Source of the DNA: JACQAP01 sp035275265
GTDB lineage: Bacteria > Pseudomonadota > Gammaproteobacteria > Burkholderiales > JACQAP01
Assembly: GCA_035275265.1 (NCBI GenBank)
Contig: DATENC010000026.1
Coordinates: 62,001-126,000, forward strand
Reading direction: 5' to 3'
Length of the DNA: 64,000 nucleotides
The position numbers and the translations under genes are program-made. The notes under the pieces were generated by a model. That model was not told where the DNA came from. It ran no database searches and was given only the letters and a program-made list of their open reading frames with translations. How positions within the stretch are numbered: position 1 is the stretch's first letter; each line of letters opens with the position of its first letter. Below, piece after piece: positions 54,025 through 64,000 of this stretch.

Positions 54025-54549
54025 TCAACCGCCCCCCTGCTTCGCCGCCTCCGCGGCGCGGCGCGTCATTTCGGCCTTCGACAAGTCTTCCTTGTGTGTC
54101 GCGACGTGCCACATGTGTCCGAACGGGTCTTCGATCGAGCCGGTGCGGTCGCCGTAGAACTGGTCCTTGATCGGCCGGTTGATCTTCGCGCCCGCGGCGA
54201 TCGCGCGCGCGACCATCGCGTCGACGTCCTTGACATAGAGATGAATGTGCACGGTGGTGCCGCCTCGCGACTGCGGGCTGAGGAACGCCATCGCCTCGTA
54301 CTCGTCCGAGAGCATGACGCGCGAATCGCCGATCTTGATTTCGGCATGGCCGAGCTTGCCGTCGGGCCCGGGCATGCGCATGATTTCCTTCGCGCCGAAC
54401 GCCTTCTTGTAGAACTCGATCGCGTCCGCCGCACCGCGAATGCTGAGATACGGCGTCACGGAGTTGTATCCGGCCGGGATTGCCTGCACTTTCTTCTTTT
54501 TCGGCGCCGCTTTTTTCGCCGGCACCTTGCGTTTAGCCTTACTTTTCAT
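54025..54549 (-). CDS. VOC-family protein (PhnB/glyoxalase-like), intact copy
   Basis: A 174-residue protein. A Lys/Ala-rich N-terminus (MKSKAKRKVPAKKAAPKKKK, residues 1-20) is followed by a VOC domain of the PhnB-like branch: VTPYLSIRGAADAIEFYKKA, GGTTVHIHLYVKDVDAMVAR and DRTGSIEDPFGHMWHVATHK. The C-terminus is a charged helix with MTRRAAEAAKQGGG. The basic tail may bind nucleic acid or simply be a disordered lead. Paralogue of the broken copy at 47976; the two bracket the restriction operon in the same orientation. Confidence 0.88.
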   Translation of the reverse strand: MKSKAKRKVPAKKAAPKKKKVQAIPAGYNSVTPYLSIRGAADAIEFYKKAFGAKEIMRMPGPDGKLGHAEIKIGDSRVMLSDEYEAMAFLSPQSRGGTTVHIHLYVKDVDAMVARAIAAGAKINRPIKDQFYGDRTGSIEDPFGHMWHVATHKEDLSKAEMTRRAAEAAKQGGG

Positions 54550-54566
54550 TGGTTTCTCCTCTTTAG

Positions 54567-57551
54567 TTACGGCTGGTCAGTCCAGTCCCGCCAGCCCGAA
54601 TGAAGCGGAAAGTATAGTCCCCGGCTCGCCCCGCCGAGCGCCGCCGCGTAAGCGTCGAGCTGCGCGGCGTAGCGCATTTGTTCCTGGTCCAGAAATTCTT
54701 CGATGTTTGCCCCCTCGTGGCGGCTGGTCTTGTAATCCACCACCCACCGGATTCCGTTCGCATCGCGAATCAGACGATCGATCACATAGCTCTTGTCACG
54801 CGTGTGTATGCGGTACTCGCTGAGCGCCTCGGGGTGCGGCCCGAGCAACCAGCGGCCCTTCGGATCTGCGATCGCGTTTCGTAAGGCCTCCAGCGCTCGC
54901 TTCGTTGCTGCTTCCAGTTCCGGGCCGCTAACCCCTCGCGCGGAGAGCTGACCGCGCACCATCGAGCGAATGCGGGCGATCCGATCGGCGTCCCATCCCT
55001 TGAGCTCGTCCTCCGCAATACGCTGCAGCCACCGATGCACCACGGTGCCGACATGTCGCGCGGTTTCGCCCACCCACGAAAACTCGATCTGCTCTTCTTC
55101 CCTTCCCTTCTCGGGCGCGTTCCACCGAACAGCCTCCGGCGCTGACGGGAGTGTGATTCCGGGCGCCACGCGCTTGAGCTTATAGATTGGCTCGGAGCCC
55201 GCCGCTGCGGGCGCCGCCGGGACGCGCTCCAGTCCGTCCAAGGTTTCGTACGCCACCTGCCAGGCTTGCGCGAGGAGCGAGCGCTTATGCGGCACTTTGA
55301 GATCGCCGGCCACGTCGCACTTCACGCACGCGAGAAGATGCAGGCGCATCGCGGCGCGAGTGGAGGCGACATAGAGAAGGCGGCCGGCCTCGGCATCCTC
55401 GGCATCCCGATCCAGCCGGCGCAAGTATTCGTAGACCGGGTCTTCGTCAGCGCCCGTTTCCTTGATGGGCGCCAGCAGAAGTTCCGGCGCGCCTGCTCTC
55501 TCGTCGTGTGCGCGAACGTCGGCAACCAATTCCTTCCAAAGAAAAAGCGGCGAGTCGTCGCTGCCGCTGATCTTGTCGAGGCCGGGAACGATGACGGTGT
55601 CGAACTGCAGACCCTTGGCCTTGTGAATGGTCATGATCTGCAGGTCGTCGTCGCCGGCGGCGACATCGGGTAGCGCGTAGAGCTCGGCCAGGCTGCCTGC
55701 GAGTGCGGCGAAGTCGGGCGGCGCACCGGCCTCCTCGAGTTTCGCCAGTTCATCGAGGAAGATCTCGGCGTCCTCGAGATCGGTTTCGTTCTCCACACAG
55801 GCAGGGCCGCCGAGCGCGAGCCAGACGCCCTCGACGCGATCCCGGAGGCTGCCGCGGCCGCGGTCGGAGAGCGCCGGCGCGAGGACGCTCCTGAAGTGTA
55901 TGAGGAACAGATTATCCTGGATCAGTTCCCACACCGTGGCGAAGCGGTCCGCGGCGGCAATCTGGTACAGGTCGCTCAAGGACAGGCCGATCCACGGCGC
56001 GCGCAGCAGGGAGAGCCAGGCGACGCGGTCGCCAAGGTGCGTGAGTGCGCGCGTGAGCGCGTAGAGGTCCTGCACCACCTGCTTTTCGCCGAGGTGCTCG
56101 ATCTCGATGGCGCGGAAGCGGATGCCCGCGCTTCTCAACGCAGGAACGATCTCGGCGAGCGCATCGCGGTTGCGTACCAGGATTGCGGTACGGCCTTCAG
56201 CCCGCCGCACGAGTTCCACAACCTTGCGCGCCTCGTGGGTTCGATCGGAACTGGTTGCCCATGAAACGGCCGGTCCGTCGAGCGCCGGCTTTTCAGGGTG
56301 CGGTGTGGCGGCCGAGTAGGGCACGGCGCCTGAGACGGCATCGGCCGCCGCGGGCAGGATGCGGCTGAAAGTGGCGTTGAACCAGTCGACGAGGCCGGCA
56401 TGCGAGCGGAAGTTGGTCGTGAGCGTGAGCGGCTCGAGCCGCACGCTGCCGAGGCCTTCCCTCTGCGCCTTGAGAAAGAGCGCCACCTGCGCATCGCGGA
56501 AGCGGTAGATGGATTGCATCGGGTCGCCTACGAGAAGCAGCGTCCTGCCGTCCCCGGGTTGCCAGCCCGAAGTCAGGAGGACCAACAGTTCCCACTGCGA
56601 GAAAGAGGTGTCCTGGAATTCATCCACCAGGATGTGGCGCACGCGCGCGTCCATGGACAGGAGCAGGTCGGTCGGCGCATCTGTAGTGCCAAGCGCGCGC
56701 ACCGCGCCCTGCGCGATCTCGGTGAAGTCGGCCTCCCCACGTTCGGCGAACACGACCCGGAGTTGCGCCGCCGCGAGCGGCAGCAGCTCGATCAGCGATT
56801 GCAGCACCTGCCACTGCGCGTCGCTGTAGCGCTCGGGCGGCATGCGAAGCAGCGCCGACAGCGCCTGGCGCAAGGCCTCGTTGCCAGAAAGTGCTTGCGC
56901 CTCCGGGTTGTTGGCCCTCCAGGTAAATTTTTTCGTCAGCAGCTCGGCGGCGAATTCGGCAGATGCTTTGGGATGCAGTGCGCGCGCCCTTCCAAGCAGC
57001 CGACTGCGCTCGGACCGTAGGGAGGATTCGAGCTCGCTTCGCGTGGGCGCGGCGCCGGTCTTGCGCAGCCATTGGTCCCGCTTGGCGAGCATCGAGGCGA
57101 CAAGCGTTGTGGCGATGTCGACGTTGTTGTCGAGGTGGGCAAGCACCGTTTCCACGGCGGGAGACAATTCCTGAAGGGTGCGTCTGGCACCCTCGCGGTA
57201 ATGCTCGCGCGCATCCTCGACGACCTGCGGCTGAGCACCGAAGCGCGAGAGTACCGGCATCTGCCGCGTAAGCGCGGCGCACAGCGCGTCGAAGGTCTGG
57301 ATGCGCAGCCGGTGCGCGATTTCGGCGGCGTTGGGCAGTTTCTCCAGCACCCGCTCGCGCATCTCGGCGGCTGCCTTGATGGTGAAGGTGATGGCGACGA
57401 TCTCTTCAGGCTTCTCGACGGTGCCAAGGAGCTTGATGTAGCGCTTCACGAGCAGGTCGGTTTTCCCCGAGCCGGCGGGCGCCTGGACGATGAACGAGCG
57501 CGTGGGGTCGAGGGCCGCGTCGCGGGTAAGCTGGTCAGCGAGCGCTGTCAC
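54567..57551 (-). CDS. UvrD-type helicase with C-terminal nuclease (AddA-like)
   Basis: A 994-residue helicase-nuclease. GTG 57551 is taken as start because it overlaps the upstream stop (GTGA) and begins at the helicase fold. Walker A QAPAGSGKTDLL, motif Ia AITFTIKAAAEM, motif II VDEFQDTSFSQWELL, motif V/VI region (MTIHKAKGLQFD and STRAAMRL) belong to UvrD/AddA. The C-terminal nuclease has the RecB-type core (YVIDRLIRDANGIRWVVDYK followed by TS). With the next gene it forms an AddAB-like pair for double-strand break repair. The same two genes pair in many betaproteobacteria. Confidence 0.9.
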   Translation of the reverse strand: MTALADQLTRDAALDPTRSFIVQAPAGSGKTDLLVKRYIKLLGTVEKPEEIVAITFTIKAAAEMRERVLEKLPNAAEIAHRLRIQTFDALCAALTRQMPVLSRFGAQPQVVEDAREHYREGARRTLQELSPAVETVLAHLDNNVDIATTLVASMLAKRDQWLRKTGAAPTRSELESSLRSERSRLLGRARALHPKASAEFAAELLTKKFTWRANNPEAQALSGNEALRQALSALLRMPPERYSDAQWQVLQSLIELLPLAAAQLRVVFAERGEADFTEIAQGAVRALGTTDAPTDLLLSMDARVRHILVDEFQDTSFSQWELLVLLTSGWQPGDGRTLLLVGDPMQSIYRFRDAQVALFLKAQREGLGSVRLEPLTLTTNFRSHAGLVDWFNATFSRILPAAADAVSGAVPYSAATPHPEKPALDGPAVSWATSSDRTHEARKVVELVRRAEGRTAILVRNRDALAEIVPALRSAGIRFRAIEIEHLGEKQVVQDLYALTRALTHLGDRVAWLSLLRAPWIGLSLSDLYQIAAADRFATVWELIQDNLFLIHFRSVLAPALSDRGRGSLRDRVEGVWLALGGPACVENETDLEDAEIFLDELAKLEEAGAPPDFAALAGSLAELYALPDVAAGDDDLQIMTIHKAKGLQFDTVIVPGLDKISGSDDSPLFLWKELVADVRAHDERAGAPELLLAPIKETGADEDPVYEYLRRLDRDAEDAEAGRLLYVASTRAAMRLHLLACVKCDVAGDLKVPHKRSLLAQAWQVAYETLDGLERVPAAPAAAGSEPIYKLKRVAPGITLPSAPEAVRWNAPEKGREEEQIEFSWVGETARHVGTVVHRWLQRIAEDELKGWDADRIARIRSMVRGQLSARGVSGPELEAATKRALEALRNAIADPKGRWLLGPHPEALSEYRIHTRDKSYVIDRLIRDANGIRWVVDYKTSRHEGANIEEFLDQEQMRYAAQLDAYAAALGGASRGLYFPLHSGWRDWTDQP

Positions 57552-60133
57552 TCTTCTGTTTCCCGCAACACGTTCAGTTTTTCGTACACGCGGCACAGAG
57601 TCTGCAGATCGCACAGACGGCAGGTGGCGAGTCCGTACTTCGGGTCGACGCGCGCGTCGCCCGCGGCGAACGCAGTGCCGAGCGACTCCGCTTCCTTGCG
57701 CCACAGCGCGAGCAGTCCCTTCCAATTGCTGAAGGGTTTGACGTTGGGGATGACGTGCTCATCGCGCGAATAGCCCATGTACTTCATGCCGCCCGGCCTT
57801 ACCCTTGCGAAGGTCACCGCGGCGATGTCCTCCTTGGCGCTGACCGCGTAGAGCGCGAGCTGCGGTTCGTCCGGGCGAGGCGGGTCCCACTGCTTCGGCG
57901 ACATGACGTTGCCGGTCTTGTAGTCGATGAGCGCGTGCCCTCCGGCCGCGAGTTTGTCCATGCGATCGATGCGGCCGCTGAATTCCAGGCCCGCGACCGC
58001 GATGGTGCGTTTTTCTTCCAATGCCGAAATCTCGAACTCGCTACGTGTCTTTTCCAGCTCGAGCCATTCACGCGCCAGCCTGGCCAGGCGCGCGCACTCC
58101 AGTTCGGCGAAGCGGTCTTTGATGCCCATTTCCTCCACCGCGGCGGCCGCGGCGCGTGCGATCACAGGCTCGATATCGCCGTGCAGATTCTGGCTCGACT
58201 TCAGGTCGGTCCAGATATTCTTCATCAGGGAGTGCAGCAGGCTGCCACGGTCGCGAACATCGAGACCCGGTGCGGGCTCGTCGAGAGCCTCCGCGTTCAG
58301 GCGCCATCGCGCGAAGGCGCGGAACGGGCACGCCGCATGATCGGCGAGGACGCGCGTGCCGCCGCGCACGGCTTTCTCGGTCACGCGCGGCGCGGCGTTG
58401 TCGGCAATTGACTCGAGGCTCCGCTGCGCGAAAAGCAGATCCCGGTAACGCGGAAAGTCGGGCAGCGCGATTTCGCCTTGGGCGACGTCGAGGATCAGCG
58501 GGCTGGGCGCGAGATTGTGGTCCGCCTCCTGCTGCGCATGGGAGAACACGACTTCGTGCGCCGCCACCTTCCATTCGGCGGTCAGGCGCCGATCGAGTTC
58601 GAGCGAGCCTTCGGCGCTCGCCTCGGGGATGCCAGCCTTCTTCTGCAGCGCAATCGGGAGGAAGGGGTTGGCCTGCGCCGCTAATGGCCAGGCTTCGTCC
58701 GTGAGCCCGCTCACCCACAGGCAATCGAAGCGCAGGCCTGCAGACTCGAGAATGCCGAGCACCTGGATCGGCGTTTCCCCCGACTCGGGCTGGAACAGAG
58801 TGTCGCCGCAAAGACGCTGCAAGGCGGTGATGGCTTCGTCGAAGGTCATTGCGCGAGAAACAGTCTGCAGTCTCGAAAGTTCACTCAGGGTCTCGTACAA
58901 CTTGGCTTGTGTCTGGAACTCGTCCGAGTCGAGCGCGCGCGCCCCCGGGAACCCGGCAGCGTCGAGGAGCGCGGAGAAACGCCTAGCCCAGCCGCTGGGC
59001 GTCTGATCGACAGATTCCTTCGCAAGCGAAAGAACAGCTTCGAGCAGCGCACGCAAAGCCGGGCAGTCTCCGACCAAGGCAATGAGCTTGGGCAGCGTGA
59101 CACTCGCGTCGATCGTGCGGCGCAGCCTGGCATCGAGCCGCGCGCGGCGCGTCATTTCCGATTCCGCGCCGCCGAGGAACGGCGAGCGGATGAGGCGGCT
59201 CGCGATGGCGAACTCGATCTCGCGGAAGGAGAAACGGATCAGATCGAGCGCGGCAGCGACCAGCGGATAGTCGGCGAGCGGCTGGCCGAGCGATACGTTG
59301 AACGGCAGCGCTGCCTTTTCAAGTCCGGGGAGGTTGTAGCCGGGCTGCATGACGCGAGAAAAGACGCGCACAACTTCCTCGCGGCGCCGCTGCAACTCGG
59401 GCACGACGACCCCGATGCGCGCGCTGCCTTGCTCGAGCCGGGTGCGGGCCCATCGGGCGGCGCTTTCGAGTTCGAGCTTGGCGGACGGAAAGGAAGTGCG
59501 CACGGCTGAACCCTGCTGCGGCTCGGGCTTGCACCATACCCACTCGAACTTGTCGAGGAACGCCTTGGTCTGCGGCGGCAGGATGTCGAAGGCATACGCA
59601 ACAACCAGCTTCGGTTTTTTGAGCCGGTCAAACAGGGCCAACATGAGATCCGGCAGCCGGGCGCTGTCGGTCTGCCCCCTGGTCTTTTCTTCGTAGGTTC
59701 TGGACCAGGAATCGAAAGCAGCCGCGTCCTCGTTGCCTGTCCCCACGCCGATGCGCCAGGCGTGCCGCAACCGCCAAGCGTCGCGGCATTGTGCGGCCGT
59801 CTGCGCGATCGAGAGCAGGCCGCTCCCGCCGACGATCTGCTCCCAGAGGAGTTGCTCCTGCGCCGGGGTGAGAAGCAGCGGAAGCTGCGCCGCGATATCG
59901 GAGTAAAGCGCATCTTCGTAGAGCCGCTGGACGAAGGCGCCGAACGGAAGAATGTCCGCGGTTTCCCAGAGCGTGAGGCCGGATGCGATTTGCCGCTCGT
60001 CGAATTCGCGCGCAAGCGTCTGCGCGAGGCGCCGGTTCGGCGTCACGACGGTAATGCCTTCGGAATGTCCTCTGGCGAGGCGCGCGAAGAGCTCGCGCTT
60101 TTGCACTAGCGGGAATTCGGCGCCGACGTTCAT
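57548..60133 (-). CDS. PD-(D/E)XK nuclease with Fe-S site (AddB-like)
   Basis: An 861-residue protein, partner of the helicase above. The N-terminal two thirds look like an inactive helicase (TPAQEQLLWEQIVGG, VAYAFDILPPQTKA). The nuclease domain at the C-terminus has FSGRIDRMDK and GGHALIDYKTGNVMSP (catalytic Asp, Asp-x-Lys). Cys in HAACPFRAFARWR and CRLCDLQTLC (three Cys) match the iron-sulfur staple of AddB. From memory this corresponds to the betaproteobacterial probable DNA repair protein family (TIGR03623). No strong ribosome site. Initiates a two-gene operon. Confidence 0.88.
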   Translation of the reverse strand: MNVGAEFPLVQKRELFARLARGHSEGITVVTPNRRLAQTLAREFDERQIASGLTLWETADILPFGAFVQRLYEDALYSDIAAQLPLLLTPAQEQLLWEQIVGGSGLLSIAQTAAQCRDAWRLRHAWRIGVGTGNEDAAAFDSWSRTYEEKTRGQTDSARLPDLMLALFDRLKKPKLVVAYAFDILPPQTKAFLDKFEWVWCKPEPQQGSAVRTSFPSAKLELESAARWARTRLEQGSARIGVVVPELQRRREEVVRVFSRVMQPGYNLPGLEKAALPFNVSLGQPLADYPLVAAALDLIRFSFREIEFAIASRLIRSPFLGGAESEMTRRARLDARLRRTIDASVTLPKLIALVGDCPALRALLEAVLSLAKESVDQTPSGWARRFSALLDAAGFPGARALDSDEFQTQAKLYETLSELSRLQTVSRAMTFDEAITALQRLCGDTLFQPESGETPIQVLGILESAGLRFDCLWVSGLTDEAWPLAAQANPFLPIALQKKAGIPEASAEGSLELDRRLTAEWKVAAHEVVFSHAQQEADHNLAPSPLILDVAQGEIALPDFPRYRDLLFAQRSLESIADNAAPRVTEKAVRGGTRVLADHAACPFRAFARWRLNAEALDEPAPGLDVRDRGSLLHSLMKNIWTDLKSSQNLHGDIEPVIARAAAAAVEEMGIKDRFAELECARLARLAREWLELEKTRSEFEISALEEKRTIAVAGLEFSGRIDRMDKLAAGGHALIDYKTGNVMSPKQWDPPRPDEPQLALYAVSAKEDIAAVTFARVRPGGMKYMGYSRDEHVIPNVKPFSNWKGLLALWRKEAESLGTAFAAGDARVDPKYGLATCRLCDLQTLCRVYEKLNVLRETEE

Positions 60134-60185
60134 GGCGCCTAATTTAATGGAATCCCGACCCTGCCGTTACGCAGGATGGTTCAAT

Positions 60186-60512
60186 TCAACCGCGTTCCAG
60201 CAAGTTTGCCTTGTCCTTGACGTCTTTCCAGTCGTCGGCGTCGGGGGGCGCGTCTTTCTTTTCCGTAAGGACTGGCCACGCCTTCGCCAGGTCGGCGTTG
60301 ATCCTGATGAATTTGCGCTGGTTCTCCGGCACATCGTCGTCCGCGAAGATCGCTTCGACGGGGCACTCGGCCACGCACAGCGTGCAATCTATGCACTCGT
60401 CCGGATCGATGACGAGCATGTTCGGGCCTTCGTGGAAACAATCGACGGGACACACATCTACACAGTCGGTGTACTTGCACTTGATGCAGCTTTCGGTAAC
60501 GACGTAGGTCAT
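60186..60512 (-). CDS. fdxA: 7Fe-8S ferredoxin FdxA
   Basis: A 108-residue ferredoxin. AAGGA lies 9 nt before the ATG. CIKCKYTDCVDVCPVDC and CIDCTLCVAECPVEAIF provide ligands for one 3Fe-4S and one 4Fe-4S cluster, the normal FdxA (Azotobacter type) pattern. The C-terminal extension (about 40 residues, INADLAKAWPVLTEKKDAP) is typical. Soluble electron carrier in the cytoplasm. Its position near the repair genes is common in betaproteobacteria but without known link. Confidence 0.95.
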   Translation of the reverse strand: MTYVVTESCIKCKYTDCVDVCPVDCFHEGPNMLVIDPDECIDCTLCVAECPVEAIFADDDVPENQRKFIRINADLAKAWPVLTEKKDAPPDADDWKDVKDKANLLERG

Positions 60513-60829
60513 TCAAGAGGTCCTTTTTGCAGGGCTCGCGAGCCCCCGATACGATGCGATTCGCATAGTTCCAGTGGTGCGCGAAACGCGGTTCAAGGCA
60601 TGCATTCTAACAAAAAGATCCGCTGCCGCCCCTGAAAATGGGACCGCAAAATGTATTATGTCCCGGAAAGTAAAGGTGTTTTGTCATTCGGCACAACCTC
60701 GGTGCGCCGGCCGGAGTGCTTCCATTCCAAATACATTTTCGCTAGCATAGTTCTACCCTTCGATGCGCAGTCCGTCCGGACAGCGTCGTAAACGCAAACC
60801 CCCCGCCCAACTTTCGAGGCAATCCTTCC
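60513..60829. other. Divergent intergenic region fdxA / trxA
   Basis: About 315 nt with the promoters of fdxA and trxA. A perfect palindrome GGGCTCGCGAGCCC lies at 60532-60545, 20 nt before fdxA, possibly an operator or a hairpin in the leader. Nothing else was recognised. Confidence 0.5.
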
Positions 60830-61156
60830 ATGAACCAGCAAATACATCATGTCACCGACGAAACTTTCGAGCCCGAAGTACTCCAGTCTCAGGTTCCGGT
60901 GCTGGTGGATTACTGGGCCGAATGGTGCGGACCGTGCAAGATGATCGCGCCCATTCTCGACGAGGTCGCAACCGAGTACTCGGGCCGCCTGAAGATCGCC
61001 AAACTCAACATCGACGAGAACCAGGGCACGCCACCGAAATACGGTATCCGCGGCATCCCCACACTGATGATCTTCAAGAACGGCAACATCGAGGCGACCA
61101 AGGTCGGCGCCGTCTCCAAATCCCAGTTGACAGCCTTTATTGACAGCAATATCTAA
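60830..61156 (+). CDS. trxA: Thioredoxin 1
   Basis: A 108-residue thioredoxin with the redox motif WCGPCK (about residues 31-36), DYWAEWCGPCKMIAPILDEV and GIRGIPTLMIFKNG with the cis-Pro. Reduces protein disulfides in the cytoplasm, with NADPH via thioredoxin reductase (not in the window). Length is normal. GAGGCA is the nearest ribosome-site candidate. The gene directly precedes rho, as in many beta- and gammaproteobacteria. Confidence 0.97.
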   Translation: MNQQIHHVTDETFEPEVLQSQVPVLVDYWAEWCGPCKMIAPILDEVATEYSGRLKIAKLNIDENQGTPPKYGIRGIPTLMIFKNGNIEATKVGAVSKSQLTAFIDSNI

Positions 61157-61294
61157 AGCCGATAGGCTTCGCTCCGTACTGCTCAGCAAACGCATGAATT
61201 GAAGGCGTTTGCGACCGATAGCGGGTAAGGTCCCTTCCCGCCCTCCTCGGTCTTCCCCACTTTCCTTTGCATCTCATCTCGCAGGGCCCTCTCC

Positions 61295-62554
<1,260 letters not shown>

Positions 62555-62586
62555 TTTGATCCGCCGCGGCTAGAATCGGACCCCGA

Positions 62587-62613
62587 TGAAGGGGTAATCG
62601 CCTTTACCCTTCA
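62587..62613 (+). terminator. Weak hairpin after rho
   Basis: TGAAGGGGTAA and TTACCCTTCA form a stem of about 10 bp with one bulge, 33 nt after the rho stop. No run of T follows, so it may be only an RNA stem. Confidence 0.35.
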
Positions 62614-62776
62614 CCCCTTAACTCATTCACTCCTTCACCTAGCTCTATCACCCTCGTCCCTCGCCCCTCATCCCTCTCCCCTTGCGCCAGCGTGGGCTTG
62701 CAAAGCCCCCGCGGCTTGTGGATAATCCGCCCCCTTCAGGAAGCGCAAATCCCGCTTCCGCCCGAAAGGACTGAAA

Positions 62777-63007
62777 ATGAAACCCGAAATCCATCCCGAA
62801 TATCAGGAAATTACCGTCACCTGCAGTTGCGGGAATACCTTCAAGACCCGCTCCACGCTCGGAAAGCCCTTGCACGTGGAAGTCTGCTCGGATTGCCACC
62901 CGTTCTATACGGGCAAGCAGAAGATCGTGGACACTGCCGGCCGCGTGGAGAAATTCCGCCAGAAGTACACCAAAAAGACCGCCGCACCCAAGACTCCTCC
63001 CGCCTGA
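62777..63007 (+). CDS. rpmE: 50S ribosomal protein L31 (zinc-binding type)
   Basis: A 76-residue L31. AAGGA precedes the ATG by 8 nt. It starts MKPEIHPEYQEITVTCSCGN and has the Cys pairs CSCG and CSDC of the zinc form (C+), followed by HPFYTGKQKIVDTAGRVEKF. It belongs to the large subunit and links it with the small one. Usual location just after rho. The last ten residues are Lys/Ala/Pro-rich, a common variant tail. Confidence 0.97.
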   Translation: MKPEIHPEYQEITVTCSCGNTFKTRSTLGKPLHVEVCSDCHPFYTGKQKIVDTAGRVEKFRQKYTKKTAAPKTPPA

Positions 63008-63032
63008 GGCCTGCGTCCGGCCGGTAGCCAAA

Positions 63033-63060
63033 AAAAGGCAGCGCAAGCTGCCTTTTGTTT
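63033..63060 (+). terminator. Strong Rho-independent terminator after rpmE
   Basis: AAAAGGCAGC and GCTGCCTTTT form a 10-bp perfect stem with loop GCAA, followed by GTTTTTC. Located about 25 nt after the rpmE stop. Confidence 0.85.
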
Positions 63061-63206
63061 TTCTGCCGACCGGATTTTCGATGCCCCGCCCCGAGTCAGC
63101 GCATTAGAATGAGGTTTCCCGGACACCTCCGGGCGTGCAGCAAAGGCCGCGTGAAATTTGGCTCTAGTAACGTGGTCGAAGGCCGCAAACACCGAACACG
63201 ACAACG

Positions 63207-64000
63207 ATGCTTCGCCCCGCCCACTTACTGCGCAACGAGAAGCTCACTGCGTCGCTCGCCGAAAATCCGGTACCGCTCGTTCTGCTGATCTGCCTTGCGT
63301 GGACGCTGCTCGGGCTGGTGGGTCACGACCCCTGGAAGCCGGACGAGGCCCACACCTTCGGCGTGGTCTATCAACTGATGCAGAGCGGCGACTGGGTAGT
63401 GCCGATGCTCGCCGGCGAGCCCTTCATGGAGAAGCCGCCGATGATCTACATGACAGCGGCGCTGTTCGGTGCGGTGTTTTCTCCAGTCCTGCCGCTGCAT
63501 GACGCCACCCGCCTGGTGGCCGGCGCGTTCATGGGAGTCACCCTCTTTTTCACGGCGCTGACCGCAAAAGAACTCTACGGTGGCAACAAGACCTGGATGG
63601 CCGCGCTGATGCTGCTCGGGTGCGGGGGCCTGTTGGTGCGCGGGCATCAATTGATCAGCGACGTGGCGCTGCTGGCGGGGCTCGCAATCGGCCTTTACGC
63701 ACTCGCCCTGTCAGTGCGTCGGCCCATGCTCGCCGGATTCTGCCTCGGTAACGGCCTGGGCATCATGTTCTTGTCCACCGGTCTGGTCGAACCCTTGATG
63801 CTGCTTCTCACGATGGTGTTGTTGCCCGTGGTTTCAACGCACTGGCGCACCCGTGCTTACACACTCACGATGCTGGTCGCCCTGGTGTTCCTGCTGCCGT
63901 GGGCGTCGATCTGGCCCAGTGCTTTGTATTCGCGCTCACCGGAGTTGTTCGCACAATGGTTCTGGACTGAAAACGTGTTGCGTCTGAGGGGCATGTTTTC
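63207..64000 (+). CDS. ArnT/PMT-family glycosyltransferase, N-terminal part
   Basis: An open frame starting at ATG 63207 (MLRPAHLLRNEKLTASLAEN) continues past the end of the window (264 codons visible). It begins with a TM helix (PLVLLICLAWTLLGLVG), then HDPWKPDEAHTFGVVYQLMQ, the conserved first periplasmic loop with the acidic D-E of GT-C enzymes of the ArnT/dolichyl-phosphate-mannose transferase family. Further TM helices alternate after that (GAFMGVTLFFTALTA, LLAGLAIGLYALALS and others). It probably adds a lipid-linked sugar (such as aminoarabinose) to envelope components. Function cannot be refined from this part. Confidence 0.9.
   Translation, partial: MLRPAHLLRNEKLTASLAENPVPLVLLICLAWTLLGLVGHDPWKPDEAHTFGVVYQLMQSGDWVVPMLAGEPFMEKPPMIYMTAALFGAVFSPVLPLHDATRLVAGAFMGVTLFFTALTAKELYGGNKTWMAALMLLGCGGLLVRGHQLISDVALLAGLAIGLYALALSVRRPMLAGFCLGNGLGIMFLSTGLVEPLMLLLTMVLLPVVSTHWRTRAYTLTMLVALVFLLPWASIWPSALYSRSPELFAQWFWTENVLRLRGMF

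Overview
The window looks like chromosome of a GC-rich betaproteobacterium, probably an uncultured Burkholderiales or Nitrosomonadales relative. The right end carries fdxA, trxA, rho, rpmE and an ArnT-like glycosyltransferase in an arrangement usual for betaproteobacteria, next to an AddA/AddB-like pair of the type that group carries. A Bug-family (TctC-like) solute receptor and several exported enzymes fit the same lineage. I recognise no tRNA, rRNA, CRISPR array or transposase.

Layout. 0-9.6 kb: end of an EAL protein, then exported or metabolic single genes (CocE-type hydrolase, cupins, SDR, deoxyinosine glycosylase, VOC protein, M48 lipoprotein). 9.8-20 kb: a very large cyclase/ATPase/TPR protein, a Tat-exported alpha-hydroxy-acid oxidase divergent from a carboxymuconolactone-decarboxylase-like (CMD) gene, and a same-strand run of alpha/beta hydrolases, an SDR-SRPBCC fusion and an AraC regulator. 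20.6-26.5 kb: two tandem paralogous winged-helix/STAND-ATPase/TPR regulators. 27-43 kb: carotenoid oxygenase, a frameshifted cytochrome P460 gene, two more class III cyclases, an HNH-type secreted nuclease, an FMN-binding protein, a patatin lipase, a Bug receptor, a PsiF-like protein, an ABC receptor, an MscS channel and an overlapping GFA/GGCT-like pair. Between these genes lie decayed copies of parts of the CMD/oxidase locus and of the Bug gene.

43.7-53.7 kb is a defence island. The first part (43733-47856, visibly more A+T rich) is a four-gene same-strand cassette: a D12-class adenine methyltransferase, a ParB/Srx-fold protein overlapping it by ATGA, a protein with a C-terminal HEPN-like RX4H motif, and a two-TM protein with a SAVED domain (the cyclic-oligonucleotide sensor of CBASS effectors). 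No CD-NTase is present. I do not recognise this combination as a named system, and it is the main candidate for something undescribed. The second part, on the opposite strand, is a complete Type I restriction-modification operon (hsdR-hsdM-hsdS) followed by a truncated fourth gene, bracketed by two same-orientation VOC paralogues, the left one 5'-truncated.

54.5-64 kb returns to conserved chromosome: the helicase-nuclease repair pair, fdxA, trxA, rho, rpmE with a strong terminator, and the start of an ArnT-like glycosyltransferase that runs off the end.
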